A stretch of DNA of 64,000 nt from Clostridium sp. UBA701 (GTDB lineage Bacteria > Bacillota > Clostridia > Clostridiales > Clostridiaceae). The notes under the pieces were generated by a model. That model was not told the origin of the DNA. It searched no databases and saw only the letters and a program-made list of their open reading frames with translations. Below are positions 1-8,983 of this stretch, piece after piece. The position numbers were made by a program, and so were the translations under genes. The stretch is from the NCBI GenBank assembly GCA_002298125.1, contig DBMJ01000005.1:1955-65954 (forward strand), written 5' to 3'. Position 1 is the first letter of the stretch; each line of letters starts with the position of its first letter.

Positions 1-15
1 TTTTACTTGTTCCAT
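1..15 (-). CDS. Start of an opp operon gene, probably oppD (partial)
   Basis: Only the first five codons (MEQVK) are in the window; the gene continues past the left edge. The ATG is at 15-13 on the minus strand and is preceded by a good GAGGGAGGA ribosome binding site at a spacing of about 6. It follows the oppC stop by 14 bases, so it belongs to the same operon. In opp operons an ATP-binding subunit (OppD) normally comes next, and the second opp operon of this window has that order. The product itself cannot be read here, so OppD is an inference from position. Confidence 0.5.
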
Positions 16-29
16 GGCTATTCCTCCCT

Positions 30-947
30 CTATTGACGTAATCTCGGGTCTAATGCATCTCGTAATCCGTCACCTAACAGGTTGAAGGATAGCATTGTTA
101 AGCTGATAAATAGTGATGGGAAGAACAACTGATAGGGGTAGAACATAAGATTCTGCTGTGCAGAAGCTGCTAATGCTCCCCAGCTGGTATTTGGTGATTG
201 TACTCCCAATCCTATAAAGCTTAAGAAAGCTTCTCCAAATATAAAGCCTGGTACTGAAAAGGTAACGTCTACTATCATTATTCCGATAGTGTTTGGTATC
301 AGGTGTCTTGCTATGATTCTTGAAGGACTTGCACCAAGAGCTGTAGCTGCCAGTACATATTCCTGCTCCTTTATTTGAAGAAGCTGTCCTCTAACCATAC
401 GAGCCATACCTGTCCAACCGGTGATAGTCATGGCTATTATTAATGCTGGTATTCCTTTTCCAAGAATTAGGGATATCAGTATTACTATTATTAAGTATGG
501 GATACTTACTAGTACCTCAACTATTCTCATCATTATATCGTCAACAAGGCCTCCGAAATATCCGGATATACCTCCATAGATAACTCCTACTGTAGTTTCA
601 ATAAGAGTTCCTATGATACCAATAATTATGGAAACTCTTCCTCCCATCCATATTCTCGCAAATATGTCTCTTCCAAGAGTATCGGTTCCAAACCAATGTA
701 ATCCGCTTGGAGCCGTATTTAAAAGATTGGAGTCAGTGGCTTCATACTTAAAAGTAGTAAGGTAAGGTCCAATAATGGTCATAATTCCAATAATTATAAG
801 CAATATCATGGAGAAAATAGCTACTTTGTTTTGCTTAAGTCTTCTCCATGCGTCCTGCCAGTAGGTCATATTAGGCCTTAATATTTCATCGGCGTTGGCA
901 TTTTCGCAACCAATTATCTCAAACTTGTCTCTAGTCAATTCTGCCAT
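30..947 (-). CDS. oppC: Oligopeptide ABC transporter permease OppC
   Basis: This 305-residue inner permease forms the membrane channel of a peptide importer with OppB. A cytoplasmic N-terminal tail with the OppC_N type YWQDAWRRLKQNK stretch (about 29-41) leads into the first membrane helix (about 42-62). HWFGTDTLGRDIFAR (about 84-98) is typical of OppC/DppC. The EAA loop that docks onto the ATPases lies at about 193-219 (EQEYVLAATALGASPSR). The C-terminus ends DALDPRLRQ as in the family. The ATG has an AGGAGGAGGAAG site upstream. It lies 12 bases after oppB and 14 bases before the next opp gene, so it is co-transcribed. A second, clearly paralogous OppC is at 13448-14362. Confidence 0.93.
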   Translation of the reverse strand: MAELTRDKFEIIGCENANADEILRPNMTYWQDAWRRLKQNKVAIFSMILLIIIGIMTIIGPYLTTFKYEATDSNLLNTAPSGLHWFGTDTLGRDIFARIWMGGRVSIIIGIIGTLIETTVGVIYGGISGYFGGLVDDIMMRIVEVLVSIPYLIIVILISLILGKGIPALIIAMTITGWTGMARMVRGQLLQIKEQEYVLAATALGASPSRIIARHLIPNTIGIMIVDVTFSVPGFIFGEAFLSFIGLGVQSPNTSWGALAASAQQNLMFYPYQLFFPSLFISLTMLSFNLLGDGLRDALDPRLRQ

Positions 948-959
948 AACTTCCTCCTC

Positions 960-1895
960 CTATCTCTTACCACTAGCAATTCTTATCCTTGGGTCCACCA
1001 GACCATATACTATATCAACTACGAACAGTGATATAATGTACAGTGCTGCTACGGTTATGGTTTGTCCCATAATCATAGTAAAGTCTCTGTCTGATACACT
1101 GGATACGAAGTACTGTCCAAGACCAGGAATTGCAAAGATACTTTCTATAACGAAAGAACCTACAACAATACCGCCTATCTGTGGTCCGAGTACTGTGATA
1201 CAAGGAAGGATAGCATTTCTTATAATATGCTTCCATACCAATGCTATACTAGATACACCCTTTGCCTTGGCAGTTAATATATAGTCCTGGCCAATAACAT
1301 CTAGGCAGTTGGCTCTCATGTATCTTGCATAAACAGCTATAGAGCTAAAGCTTAATGCGATGGTTGGAAGTACTGTATATTTGAAGCTTCCCCATCCTGT
1401 TGTAGGCAGCCATCTCAATTTTACCGTAAAGGCATATTGCAGTAAGGATGCATACACAAAGCTGGGCACAGATACTCCAAGTAGTGCTATGAATATAACC
1501 AAGAAATCAGGCCATCTATTTCTATTGAAGGCTGCAATAATTCCTAGGGTAATTCCTAAGGTAAATCCTACGAGAATTGCCTGCCCTCCTAGTCTGGCTG
1601 ATTTAGGTGCATAAGTGAAAATTGTTTCTTTAACATCTCTTCCTGGGTAAACTAGTGATTCACCCAAGCTTCCTTTAGTAACTAAGTTTGTCATGAATTT
1701 TGCATATTGCTCCGGAACGGACTTGTCCAAACCATACTTTTGATAATAGTTTATTCTGATTTGCTCTGGCAGTTTTCTTGCCATGGAAGCCAGAGGGTCC
1801 CCGGGAATAATATGCATAAGGGTAAAGGTAATTGTTATGGCTATCCATAAAGTGATTAACATGTAGCCAAATCTCTTAAAAGCGAATTTTAGCAT
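960..1895 (-). CDS. oppB: Oligopeptide ABC transporter permease OppB
   Basis: This is the second channel subunit of the importer, about 311 residues with six predicted membrane helices. The N-terminus (LKFAFKRFGYMLITLW) and the HIIPGDPL segment after helix 1 are typical of the OppB/DppB family. The EAA loop is near residues 200-225 (GQDYILTAKAKGVSS) and is followed by the family motif ESIFAIPGLG. The frame opens with ATG ATA ATG. The first ATG (1901) touches the GGAGGG site with no spacer, whereas the ATG at 1895 has a spacer of 6, so I prefer 1895. It lies downstream of oppA, separated from it by a strong hairpin. Confidence 0.93.
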   Translation of the reverse strand: MLKFAFKRFGYMLITLWIAITITFTLMHIIPGDPLASMARKLPEQIRINYYQKYGLDKSVPEQYAKFMTNLVTKGSLGESLVYPGRDVKETIFTYAPKSARLGGQAILVGFTLGITLGIIAAFNRNRWPDFLVIFIALLGVSVPSFVYASLLQYAFTVKLRWLPTTGWGSFKYTVLPTIALSFSSIAVYARYMRANCLDVIGQDYILTAKAKGVSSIALVWKHIIRNAILPCITVLGPQIGGIVVGSFVIESIFAIPGLGQYFVSSVSDRDFTMIMGQTITVAALYIISLFVVDIVYGLVDPRIRIASGKR

Positions 1896-1922
1896 TATCA
1901 TCCCTCCATATAGTAAAAGATT

Positions 1923-1950
1923 GTTGTAATGGGGTTCCCCCCATTACAAC
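1923..1950 (-). promoter_or_regulatory. Intercistronic hairpin between oppA and oppB
   Basis: A 12-bp perfect inverted repeat (GTTGTAATGGGG and its complement, loop of 4) sits between the oppA stop and the oppB ribosome binding site. On the transcribed strand it is not followed by a U-run, so it is unlikely to be a full terminator. Hairpins in this place are known to protect the 3' end of binding-protein mRNA or to reduce read-through, making more OppA than permease. That role is inferred from position. Confidence 0.6.
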
Positions 1951-1967
1951 TTACAACTTTGGCTATA

Positions 1968-3638
1968 TTATTTTCTTCCCTGTGTATAAGCATATTTCAG
2001 TTCTAAGCCTGAACCAAATACTGGGGACATAGCATTCTTTACATATTGATACTTATAGGTTTTCTTCATTCTGTATACGGTAGGTGCCACTACAGCATTA
2101 TCTACAAGAAGAAGTTGTTCAGCTTTTTTGAATGCTTCTAATCTTGCTTTCTGGTCAGTTGTTCCTCTAGTGGATTGAATAAGAGCATCATAATCTTTGT
2201 TGCTCCAACCAGTGGAAACAATGTTTGCACCAGTTTCCCACATATCAAAGAAAGTCATTGGGTCATTGTAGTCTCCAGACCAAGCCATTCCGCCTACTTC
2301 ATAATCGAAATCGTCAGTTCTCTTCTGGAATACTGCCCACTCAACATATTCAACTTTTACATTGATACCTAAGTTCTTATTCCACATCTGTTGAACATAT
2401 TCAGCAAATTCCTTTGCCTGAGTGTCTGTACCGGATTGCAGATAAGTTATAGTAAGTTTTGATGGATCCTCACCCAAACCTGCTTCCTTCATACCCTGTA
2501 CTAGCAGTGCTTTAAGATCTGGATTGTTTTTCTTTGCCTCTTCTAATGGGTTACCAGCTTGTTTTCTAAATTCATTTCCTCCAAGCTGAACTTGTGGTGG
2601 ACACCATGCATAAGCTGGAGTAGCTAAGTTCTTATAGAGCACCTTGGAAATGTCTTCCCTGTTTGTAGCAAGTGACAATGCAAGTCTTATCTTAGCATTT
2701 GAGAGAGCCTTGTTCTTCTGGTTGAAGAAATAGTACACAGTAGAGCCATCATATCCTTCAATGACATCAAATTTCTTAGTGTCATCGAATCTCTTTATCC
2801 ACTCTGGCTTTGCAACAGCAGCCATATCTAAAGTACCATTCTCTAATTCCTGCATTCTAGAGTTTAGCTCCTTTATAATTTTAAAGGATGCCTTGCTCAG
2901 CTTAACAGAATTCTTATCCCAGTAGTTTTCATTCTTTTCTAATTCCATTTTGGAATTATGTTCCCAAGTCTTTAGGGTAAATGGTCCACAGAATATTAAG
3001 GTATTAGCTTCAGTACCGAATTTGTCACCGTATTTTTCAACTATGTCTTTTCTCTGTGGAAGCATTACTTTAAAGTAAGTTAAATCTAAGAAGTAAGGAC
3101 ATGGTCCCTCTAACTTGAACTCAAGAGTCTTTTCATCTAGAGCCTTAACTCCTACATCTTCAACCTTGCCCTTACCGCCGTTATAAGCAGCAGCACCCTT
3201 TATAGGCATCAATAAGAAGGCATATTGTGAGGCAGTCTTTGGATCAAGAGTTCTCTTTATACCATACTCATAATCGCTAGCTTTTACAGGCTGTCCATCA
3301 GACCATTTGTTATCTCTTAAATGGAAGGTCCATGTAAGTCCATCTTGGGATATATCCCATTTTTCTGCACCAGCTGCAGTTACAACATCCTTGCCATCCT
3401 TCTTCTCAACTCTTGTTAATCCCTCAAAGACTTCTAAGAGTACTTGAGATGAGTATAGATCTGTAGATTTGGATGGGTCAAGAGACTTAGGCTCAGCACC
3501 AAGAACCACGTTTAAGTACTGATCCTTGTCCACGGCTCCAGTATTACCACCTGCAGTATCTTTTTTCCCACAGCCAGATAATACTGAAATGCTCATTACA
3601 GCCGCTAAAACAGTGGCTAGTATCTTTCTGTTTTTCAC
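1968..3638 (-). CDS. oppA: Oligopeptide-binding lipoprotein OppA (SBP family 5)
   Basis: This 556-residue protein is the extracellular substrate-binding component of the peptide importer. It has a lipoprotein signal peptide with lipobox LSGC (Cys about 23), followed by a family 5 solute-binding fold. Typical segments are AEPKSLDPSKSTD near residue 49, WTFHLRDNKWSDGQPVKASDYEY near 102-127 and FCGPFTLKTWE near 215. The start is GTG at 3638 with a GGGGGA site 7 bases upstream. It is the first gene of an operon oppA-oppB-oppC. A paralogue, also a lipoprotein, is encoded at 9736-11391. The peptide specificity cannot be told from the sequence. Confidence 0.93.
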   Translation of the reverse strand: MKNRKILATVLAAVMSISVLSGCGKKDTAGGNTGAVDKDQYLNVVLGAEPKSLDPSKSTDLYSSQVLLEVFEGLTRVEKKDGKDVVTAAGAEKWDISQDGLTWTFHLRDNKWSDGQPVKASDYEYGIKRTLDPKTASQYAFLLMPIKGAAAYNGGKGKVEDVGVKALDEKTLEFKLEGPCPYFLDLTYFKVMLPQRKDIVEKYGDKFGTEANTLIFCGPFTLKTWEHNSKMELEKNENYWDKNSVKLSKASFKIIKELNSRMQELENGTLDMAAVAKPEWIKRFDDTKKFDVIEGYDGSTVYYFFNQKNKALSNAKIRLALSLATNREDISKVLYKNLATPAYAWCPPQVQLGGNEFRKQAGNPLEEAKKNNPDLKALLVQGMKEAGLGEDPSKLTITYLQSGTDTQAKEFAEYVQQMWNKNLGINVKVEYVEWAVFQKRTDDFDYEVGGMAWSGDYNDPMTFFDMWETGANIVSTGWSNKDYDALIQSTRGTTDQKARLEAFKKAEQLLLVDNAVVAPTVYRMKKTYKYQYVKNAMSPVFGSGLELKYAYTQGRK

Positions 3639-4293
3639 TATTAATTCCCCCTTAAGTAAAAAATTTTAGCTATATAATAAGTATTTCTACTTATTAATCC
3701 ACAATCATACAGTAAAATGCAATAAATCGTTTACAATGTAACTGTTCATAAAAGATATTTGCTACTATTCAAGCTTATATTTTGAAATTGCTGAATATTT
3801 GTGCAATTTATCCATTCATTTAACTTGCAGATTTCTTGCAGTGATTCGATATTATTTTACAATTTTTTTATATTTTCTGTTATTTCCTATTGTTTTATGA
3901 AATTAATTTGAATTACAATTTCATTTTTTTAATATTATCACATGGATTTTATTATGTCAAAGGATATTTCGCTATTTGTAGCGTTTTTTTGCAAGTTGTA
4001 ATACTGTGAATTTTCAAATTAATGCATGAAATATTTCTATATTTTGATTTCGTGTTTCAATTGTATAGATTTTGATTCAATTTTTAAACAATCATAAAAA
4101 TTGAAGTTTTACTACTAAAATAAATATAATTTCAAGCTTCTTAAAAGAGAATGTATTTCTGTATTATTGTTTCCAACTTAGCAAAGTTTATTAATATTTT
4201 CTCCTTTTCTTTTAAACATATATAATTTTTCTTCTGTAAACTATATAATATAATATAGCTAAGTATTTACTTAAATATATAAGGAGTGATTAG
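3639..4293. other. AT-rich 655-bp divergent intergenic region (oppA / asd)
   Basis: No gene is seen here. The region must hold promoters for oppA (leftward) and asd (rightward). Two overlapping TATAAT-like hexamers lie at 4244-4254 ahead of asd, but no convincing -35 box accompanies them. A perfect palindrome lies near oppA and is listed separately. I looked for a lysine riboswitch in front of asd and did not recognise its conserved core. The rest is long A/T tracts. Confidence 0.5.
3676..3695. repeat. Perfect inverted repeat upstream of oppA
   Basis: AATAAGTA and its exact complement are separated by TTTC. The repeat lies about 40 bases upstream of the oppA start and overlaps a TATTATATAG stretch that could serve as its -10 region. 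It could be an operator or a 5'-UTR hairpin. It does not match the CodY box consensus. The function is unknown. Confidence 0.45.
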
Positions 4294-5286
4294 ATGAAAT
4301 ATAATGTAGCTATTGTTGGTGCAACTGGCATGGTGGGAAGAAAGTTTATAGAAATACTAGAGGAGAGAAACTTTCCTATTAAAACTCTTTATTGTTTTGC
4401 TTCTAAACGCTCTGCCGGCACAACTGTTTCATATAACAACAATGATATATTGGTAGAAGAACTAAATGAGGAAAACATAAAAAGCAAAGAAATTGATTTC
4501 GCACTATTCTCTGCTGGTGGAGATATTAGTCTTAAATATGCCCCAATATTTGCAGCTTTAAATACCATAGTTATAGATAACAGCAGTGCTTGGAGAATGG
4601 ACCCACAGGTACCACTTGTAGTTCCTGAAGTAAATGGAGCTGAGGCATTAAAACACCATAACATCATAGCAAATCCAAACTGCTCTACTATTCAGGCAGT
4701 GGTAGCACTAAAACCTCTACAGCAGCGTTATGGACTAAAGAGAGTAATATATTCTACCTATCAGGCAGTTTCAGGTGCAGGCATGGCAGGTTATAAAGAT
4801 TTAGAGGATGGTTCTAGAGGAGAAACCCCAAAAAAATTCCCACACCCTATAGCCTATAACCTCATTCCTCAAATCGATGTTTTCCTGGAAAATGGCTATA
4901 CCAAAGAGGAAATGAAAATGATAAATGAAACTAAGAAAATACTTCAAGATGATAGCTTAAAGGTTACAGCTACCACAGTGCGAGTACCAGTTTACTATGG
5001 ACATTGTGAAAGCATCAACGTGGAGCTTAAAAGTGATTTTACTCTAGAGGACATAAGAGATATGTATTTCGAAACTACAGGAATAGTATTAAGGGATAAT
5101 CCTGCTCTCGGTCTTTATCCTACTCCTCTGGAGGTTGCAGGAAAAGATGAGGTATACATTGGGAGGATTCGAAGAGATGAAAGTGCTGACTACGCATTAA
5201 ATCTTTGGGTAGCAGCAGATAACATCAGGAAGGGTGCAGCCACTAATGCAGTGCAAATTGCAGAATATATAATTACTCACAGCTAA
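4294..5286 (+). CDS. asd: Aspartate-semialdehyde dehydrogenase
   Basis: This enzyme reduces aspartyl phosphate to aspartate semialdehyde with NADPH, the branch point to lysine/DAP, threonine and methionine. The 330 residues begin with the nucleotide-binding GATGMVG loop (9-15). The catalytic cysteine is Cys130 in NPNCSTIQ. The substrate-binding and acid/base part is near residues 236-246 (RVPVYYGHCES). Length and motif order fit the bacterial Asd family. The start has an AAGGAG site 7 bases upstream. It is followed by dapA after 36 bases and then dapB, so asd-dapA-dapB forms an operon for the first steps of DAP synthesis, ending at a terminator. Confidence 0.97.
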   Translation: MKYNVAIVGATGMVGRKFIEILEERNFPIKTLYCFASKRSAGTTVSYNNNDILVEELNEENIKSKEIDFALFSAGGDISLKYAPIFAALNTIVIDNSSAWRMDPQVPLVVPEVNGAEALKHHNIIANPNCSTIQAVVALKPLQQRYGLKRVIYSTYQAVSGAGMAGYKDLEDGSRGETPKKFPHPIAYNLIPQIDVFLENGYTKEEMKMINETKKILQDDSLKVTATTVRVPVYYGHCESINVELKSDFTLEDIRDMYFETTGIVLRDNPALGLYPTPLEVAGKDEVYIGRIRRDESADYALNLWVAADNIRKGAATNAVQIAEYIITHS

Positions 5287-5322
5287 ATTTTTATAATTTT
5301 AATTTTAAAGGAGTGAAGTAAA

Positions 5323-6207
5323 ATGTCAATTTTTACCGGATCTGGTGTGGCCATAATTACCCCCTTCACAAAGGATGGAATAGACTTTAATAAGCTAGAA
5401 GAGCTTTTGCAGTGGCATATTGAAAATAAAACAGATGCCATTATAATCTGTGGTACCACTGGAGAAGCCTCCACCATGACTGAAGAGGAGAAAAAGGAAG
5501 CAATCAAATTCACTGTAGACACAGTAAAGGGTAGAATTCCAGTTATCGCAGGTACAGGTACAAATAATACTGCTGCCTCTATTTCTATGAGTAAATGGGC
5601 TGAGAGCATTGGTGTTGATGGATTACTTGTAATTACTCCCTATTATAATAAAACCACTCAAAGAGGACTTCTTGCACACTTTACTGCCATTGCAGATAGT
5701 GTAACTATCCCATTAATACTATATAACGTTCCTGCAAGAACTGGTATGAATCTAGCTCCTAAGACCCTGCTTGAATTAAGGAATGTAAAAAACATTGTTG
5801 CAGTTAAGGAGGCCAGTGGAAATATAAGTCAGATAGCAGAGATAAAAGCCATCTGTGGTGATAGATTTGATATTTATTCTGGTAACGACGATCAGATTAT
5901 CCCCATTCTCTCCCTAGGAGGTATAGGTGTCATATCTGTGGCTGCCAATATAATACCAAAGGAAATACACGATATATGTAATTTATATCTTAATGGCAAT
6001 ACCAAAGCTGCACTAGACATACAGCTTGGAGCATTATCACTTATGAATGCTCTATTTATTGAGACCAATCCAATCCCAATTAAAGCTGCTATGAATCTAA
6101 TGGGCTTAAATGTCGGTAAAGTAAGGCTTCCGCTTTGTGAAATGAGCGAAGATAATCTAAACACATTAAAGAATGCGCTTATAAGCTATGGAATAGAAAT
6201 ATCTTAA
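5323..6207 (+). CDS. dapA: 4-hydroxy-tetrahydrodipicolinate synthase
   Basis: DapA condenses pyruvate with aspartate semialdehyde, the first committed step to DAP and lysine. The 294-residue TIM-barrel protein shows the pyruvate-binding GTTGE motif (44-48), the proton-relay tyrosine in YNVPARTG (Tyr134), and the Schiff-base lysine Lys162 in VAVKEASG. Its length is normal for the family. The ATG follows an AAAGGAGTG site. It lies between asd and dapB on the same strand with short gaps. Feedback inhibition by lysine varies among Firmicute enzymes and cannot be judged here. Confidence 0.97.
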   Translation: MSIFTGSGVAIITPFTKDGIDFNKLEELLQWHIENKTDAIIICGTTGEASTMTEEEKKEAIKFTVDTVKGRIPVIAGTGTNNTAASISMSKWAESIGVDGLLVITPYYNKTTQRGLLAHFTAIADSVTIPLILYNVPARTGMNLAPKTLLELRNVKNIVAVKEASGNISQIAEIKAICGDRFDIYSGNDDQIIPILSLGGIGVISVAANIIPKEIHDICNLYLNGNTKAALDIQLGALSLMNALFIETNPIPIKAAMNLMGLNVGKVRLPLCEMSEDNLNTLKNALISYGIEIS

Positions 6208-6249
6208 AGGGAGGTAAGTACGGCAAAGGTCCATTATGCCGGAAATATT

Positions 6250-6996
6250 ATGATTAGAGTTCTTCTAAACGGATGCAATGGAAGAATGGGTAAGGTTATT
6301 ACCCAGATATCATCAAATTATAGCGATCTTTCTATAGTAGCAGGCATAGATTCGAAAAAGGAAGCTGCTCCCTTTAAAGTGTTCTCTTCTTTAGAAGATT
6401 GTGATGCGGAAGCAGACATAATAGTAGACTTTTCAAGCCCCTCTGCACTGAGCTCTCTACTCCACTACAGTAAAACTCATAATTGTGCTCTCGTGCTTTG
6501 CACTACAGGCTACAGCAAGGAAGATATAATAAAAATAGAAGAATATAGTAGAGACATACCAATTTTCCGTTCTGCCAATATGTCTATTGGCATCAATGTT
6601 GTAAATAAACTTTTAAAAGATATCAGTGCCTTTCTCTTTAAGGACTTTGATATAGAAATAATAGAAAAACACCACAATCAAAAGCTGGATGCACCTAGCG
6701 GCACTGCCTTACTTTTGGCAAACACCATTAAATCTTCTCTACCAGAAGAAACCCTTTTTGTACATGGTAGGGAGGGTATCTCAAAGAGACATCACAAGGA
6801 AATAGGCATTCATGCAGTAAGGGGTGGAAGCATTGTTGGAGAGCACCAAGTAATATTTGCTGGTCTTGGTGAGACCATTGAAATAAAGCATAGTGCCCTT
6901 TCAAGAGAAGTTTTTGCAGCAGGAGCCCTTAAAGCCTGTCAATTTATGTACAATAAACCTGCTGGTCTATATTCTATGGAAAACATGCTGGAATAG
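6250..6996 (+). CDS. dapB: 4-hydroxy-tetrahydrodipicolinate reductase
   Basis: DapB reduces the DapA product to tetrahydrodipicolinate. The 248 residues start with the dinucleotide-binding GCNGRMG loop (8-14). The catalytic region EKHHNQKLDAPSGTA (139-153) contains the His pair 141-142, Lys145 and the SGT anion-binding turn. The family N-terminus aligns with the ATG at 6250. However, the only good Shine-Dalgarno sequence (AAAGGGAGG, 6207-6214) is about 35 bases upstream. Between them an ATG at 6236 opens a five-codon frame (MPEIL) that ends in TGA at 6251-6253, overlapping the dapB ATG. Initiation may therefore be coupled or use an unusual codon. Confidence 0.95.
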   Translation: MIRVLLNGCNGRMGKVITQISSNYSDLSIVAGIDSKKEAAPFKVFSSLEDCDAEADIIVDFSSPSALSSLLHYSKTHNCALVLCTTGYSKEDIIKIEEYSRDIPIFRSANMSIGINVVNKLLKDISAFLFKDFDIEIIEKHHNQKLDAPSGTALLLANTIKSSLPEETLFVHGREGISKRHHKEIGIHAVRGGSIVGEHQVIFAGLGETIEIKHSALSREVFAAGALKACQFMYNKPAGLYSMENMLE

Positions 6997-7015
6997 TATG
7001 CTTAGATTCCATACA

Positions 7016-7051
7016 AAATAGGCAACTCAATTGGTTTTGAGTTGCCTATTT
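7016..7051. terminator. Bidirectional terminator between dapB and the aminotransferase gene
   Basis: A 15-bp perfect stem (AAATAGGCAACTCAA and its complement) with a 6-base loop lies between the convergent dapB and aminotransferase genes. Short T-rich stretches flank both sides, so it can end transcription from both directions. Confidence 0.8.
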
Positions 7052-7064
7052 CTATAGGATTAAA

Positions 7065-8231
7065 TCATATGCTGTTAAAGGCTTTTTCAAGCCAGTTTTC
7101 CATTCTATCAAGGCAGTTCTTTAACTCCTCTATGCTATAGCAATATGAAAGTCTAATGTGCCCCTCGCCGTCTCTGCCAAAGGCAGAACCAGGAACCACT
7201 GCTACCTTGCCTTCGTATAAAAGCTTCTTACAGAAGTCCTCACTACAGGAAGAATACCTTTTTATACTTGGGAAGAGATAAAAGGCTCCTCCAGGTATAT
7301 TTACATCAAGTCCCATGTCCTTAAGCCTTTTTGATGAATAGTCTCTCCTTTTTCTAAATTCCTCTCTCCTATGTTTAACCTCAGGAATGCAGCTTCTCAA
7401 CCCTTCTAAGGCACCATATTGTGCTATAGAAGGGGCACAGGAAACATTGTATTGATGAAGCTTTGTAATAGCAGAAATAACCTTTTTTTCTGCACAGACG
7501 TAGCCAACCCTAAGTCCTGTCATAGAAAATATCTTAGAAAAGCCTCCTACTAATATAATTCTTTCCTTAAGGTCCTCATATTGTGCAATGGAATGATATT
7601 CCTCCTCATATATAATGGAAGAATAAATTTCATCAGATATTATAAAACACTGCTCATTCTTTAGGAGAGAATAGAGCTCTTCCTTTGCAGCTTTAGTCAA
7701 CACTGCACCTGTTGGATTGGATGGGTGTGAAAACACCACCGCCTTAACCCCTCCTTTTTCCAATATCTCCTTCAAGCTCTCTGGGTCAGGAGTAAAGTCC
7801 TCCTTAAGTTTATAGTACTGAACTCTTCCACCTAAAAGAGTAGCACAGCTTTCATAGGCAGGATATGCTATGGAGGGCAAAAGCACTATATCGCCTGGAT
7901 TTATAATGGACCCTAATGCTGAGAAAATCCCCTCACTGCCGCCTACAGTAATACATATTTCATCCCTGTTATAGCATATTTTGTATTCTCTTTCTAGGAA
8001 TAGGGATATCTCATCTCTAAGAGACTTTATCCCTGCGTTTTCAGTGTATCCCGTCCTATTGCTTATTATGGATAATACCATAGCATCCTTCACTGCTTCA
8101 GGCACTGGAAAATCCGGCTGCCCTAGAGTTAAAGATAGAGCCTCTGGTACCCTTGTTACCTCATTATAAAAGCGTCTTATGCCTGATATTTCAATTTTAT
8201 TTATATTATTGGCAAGCATATTTTCTATCAT
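7065..8231 (-). CDS. PLP-dependent class I aminotransferase, possibly N-acetyl-LL-DAP aminotransferase
   Basis: This 388-residue fold-type I aminotransferase carries NPTG (172-175), the cofactor-binding Asp200 and Tyr203 in SDEIYS, and the Schiff-base Lys233 in GGFSKIFSMTGLRVGY. It resembles the aspartate/aromatic subgroup I-gamma that includes PatA/DapX. Its start codon lies 2 bases after the cobO stop, so translation is probably coupled to cobO. Near-by dapH makes the N-acetylated DAP precursor, which needs an aminotransferase of this kind, so a DAP role is plausible. The family also includes aspartate and aromatic aminotransferases, and specificity cannot be settled from sequence alone. 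Confidence 0.85.
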   Translation of the reverse strand: MIENMLANNINKIEISGIRRFYNEVTRVPEALSLTLGQPDFPVPEAVKDAMVLSIISNRTGYTENAGIKSLRDEISLFLEREYKICYNRDEICITVGGSEGIFSALGSIINPGDIVLLPSIAYPAYESCATLLGGRVQYYKLKEDFTPDPESLKEILEKGGVKAVVFSHPSNPTGAVLTKAAKEELYSLLKNEQCFIISDEIYSSIIYEEEYHSIAQYEDLKERIILVGGFSKIFSMTGLRVGYVCAEKKVISAITKLHQYNVSCAPSIAQYGALEGLRSCIPEVKHRREEFRKRRDYSSKRLKDMGLDVNIPGGAFYLFPSIKRYSSCSEDFCKKLLYEGKVAVVPGSAFGRDGEGHIRLSYCYSIEELKNCLDRMENWLEKAFNSI

Positions 8232-8233
8232 TT

Positions 8234-8773
8234 TTAAAACTCAATGCCCTTTCTTGCAGGTACACCCTTTTCAAAATAATGTTTTAGATCCTTCATCTCT
8301 GTAACTAAGTCCGCTTTTTCAAATATTTTTTCAGGTACGTTCCTCCCTGTCATTATAAGTTCCATTTCTTTTGGTTTATTCTCCATAAGCTCTAACATCT
8401 GTTCTTCTGATATGAGCTTGTTGTTTATAGCCCCCATAACCTCATCCATAATTAAAATATCATACTGTTTTTCATCCATTATTTTTCTGCAGAATCTATA
8501 AGCCTCCTGTATTTCCTCCTTAAGTTCCTCTTTTTCCTCTTCAGATAGAGTCCAAAAAAAGCCTCTCTTTTTTTCAAAACGAAATATATTAAAATAAGGA
8601 GCTAGCCTTTTAGCACTTTCTAACTCCCCAGTTTCTCCACCCTTTAGAAACTGAACCATGGCAACCTTATAGTTATTGCCTGCTGCTCTAACTGCAAGCC
8701 CTACAGCTGCAGTGGTTTTACCCTTACCATTACCTGTATATATCTGTATGTATCCTGATTTTAGATTTCCCAC
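8234..8773 (-). CDS. cobO: Cob(I)yrinic acid a,c-diamide adenosyltransferase (CobO/BtuR)
   Basis: This enzyme transfers the adenosyl group of ATP to cob(I)alamin or its precursors to make the coenzyme B12 form. The P-loop GNGKGKTT lies close to the N-terminus. KVAMVQFLKGG and the acidic YDILIMDEVMGAIN region are typical of the CobA/CobO/BtuR family, and the length (179) is normal. The open frame extends to a TTG at 8791, but a GGTGG site 6 bases before the GTG at 8773 makes that GTG the likely start. It is coupled with the aminotransferase downstream. No other cobalamin gene is in the window, so it may serve salvage or B12-dependent enzymes. Confidence 0.93.
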   Translation of the reverse strand: MGNLKSGYIQIYTGNGKGKTTAAVGLAVRAAGNNYKVAMVQFLKGGETGELESAKRLAPYFNIFRFEKKRGFFWTLSEEEKEELKEEIQEAYRFCRKIMDEKQYDILIMDEVMGAINNKLISEEQMLELMENKPKEMELIMTGRNVPEKIFEKADLVTEMKDLKHYFEKGVPARKGIEF

Positions 8774-8983
8774 AAAAAACCCACCTTTCAAGTATTATAT
8801 AACTAATATTATATACTCTATATCATATATTGTGAACTCTGTTGATTTTTTACTCTCCCTGCAAATTAAATTCATATGGTATTTGCCCTTTTAATGGCTT
8901 CTAACATGAAGTATAATATTCTAAGATATAGAAAATATTAAAGTAATAATTATAGTATTTTCCAAGGTACAGGAGGTTTATAT

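Noticed and set aside
895..1284. 129-codon open frame on the plus strand
   Set aside because: Antisense to the oppC/oppB junction; hydrophobic composition reflects the complement of membrane helices.
3639..4293. Possible lysine riboswitch before asd
   Set aside because: The region is AT-rich without the conserved helical core or GAGGNGC-type segments expected for an L-box.
8676..8894. 72-codon frame on the plus strand
   Set aside because: Antisense to the start of cobO and runs into the intergenic region without a ribosome binding site.
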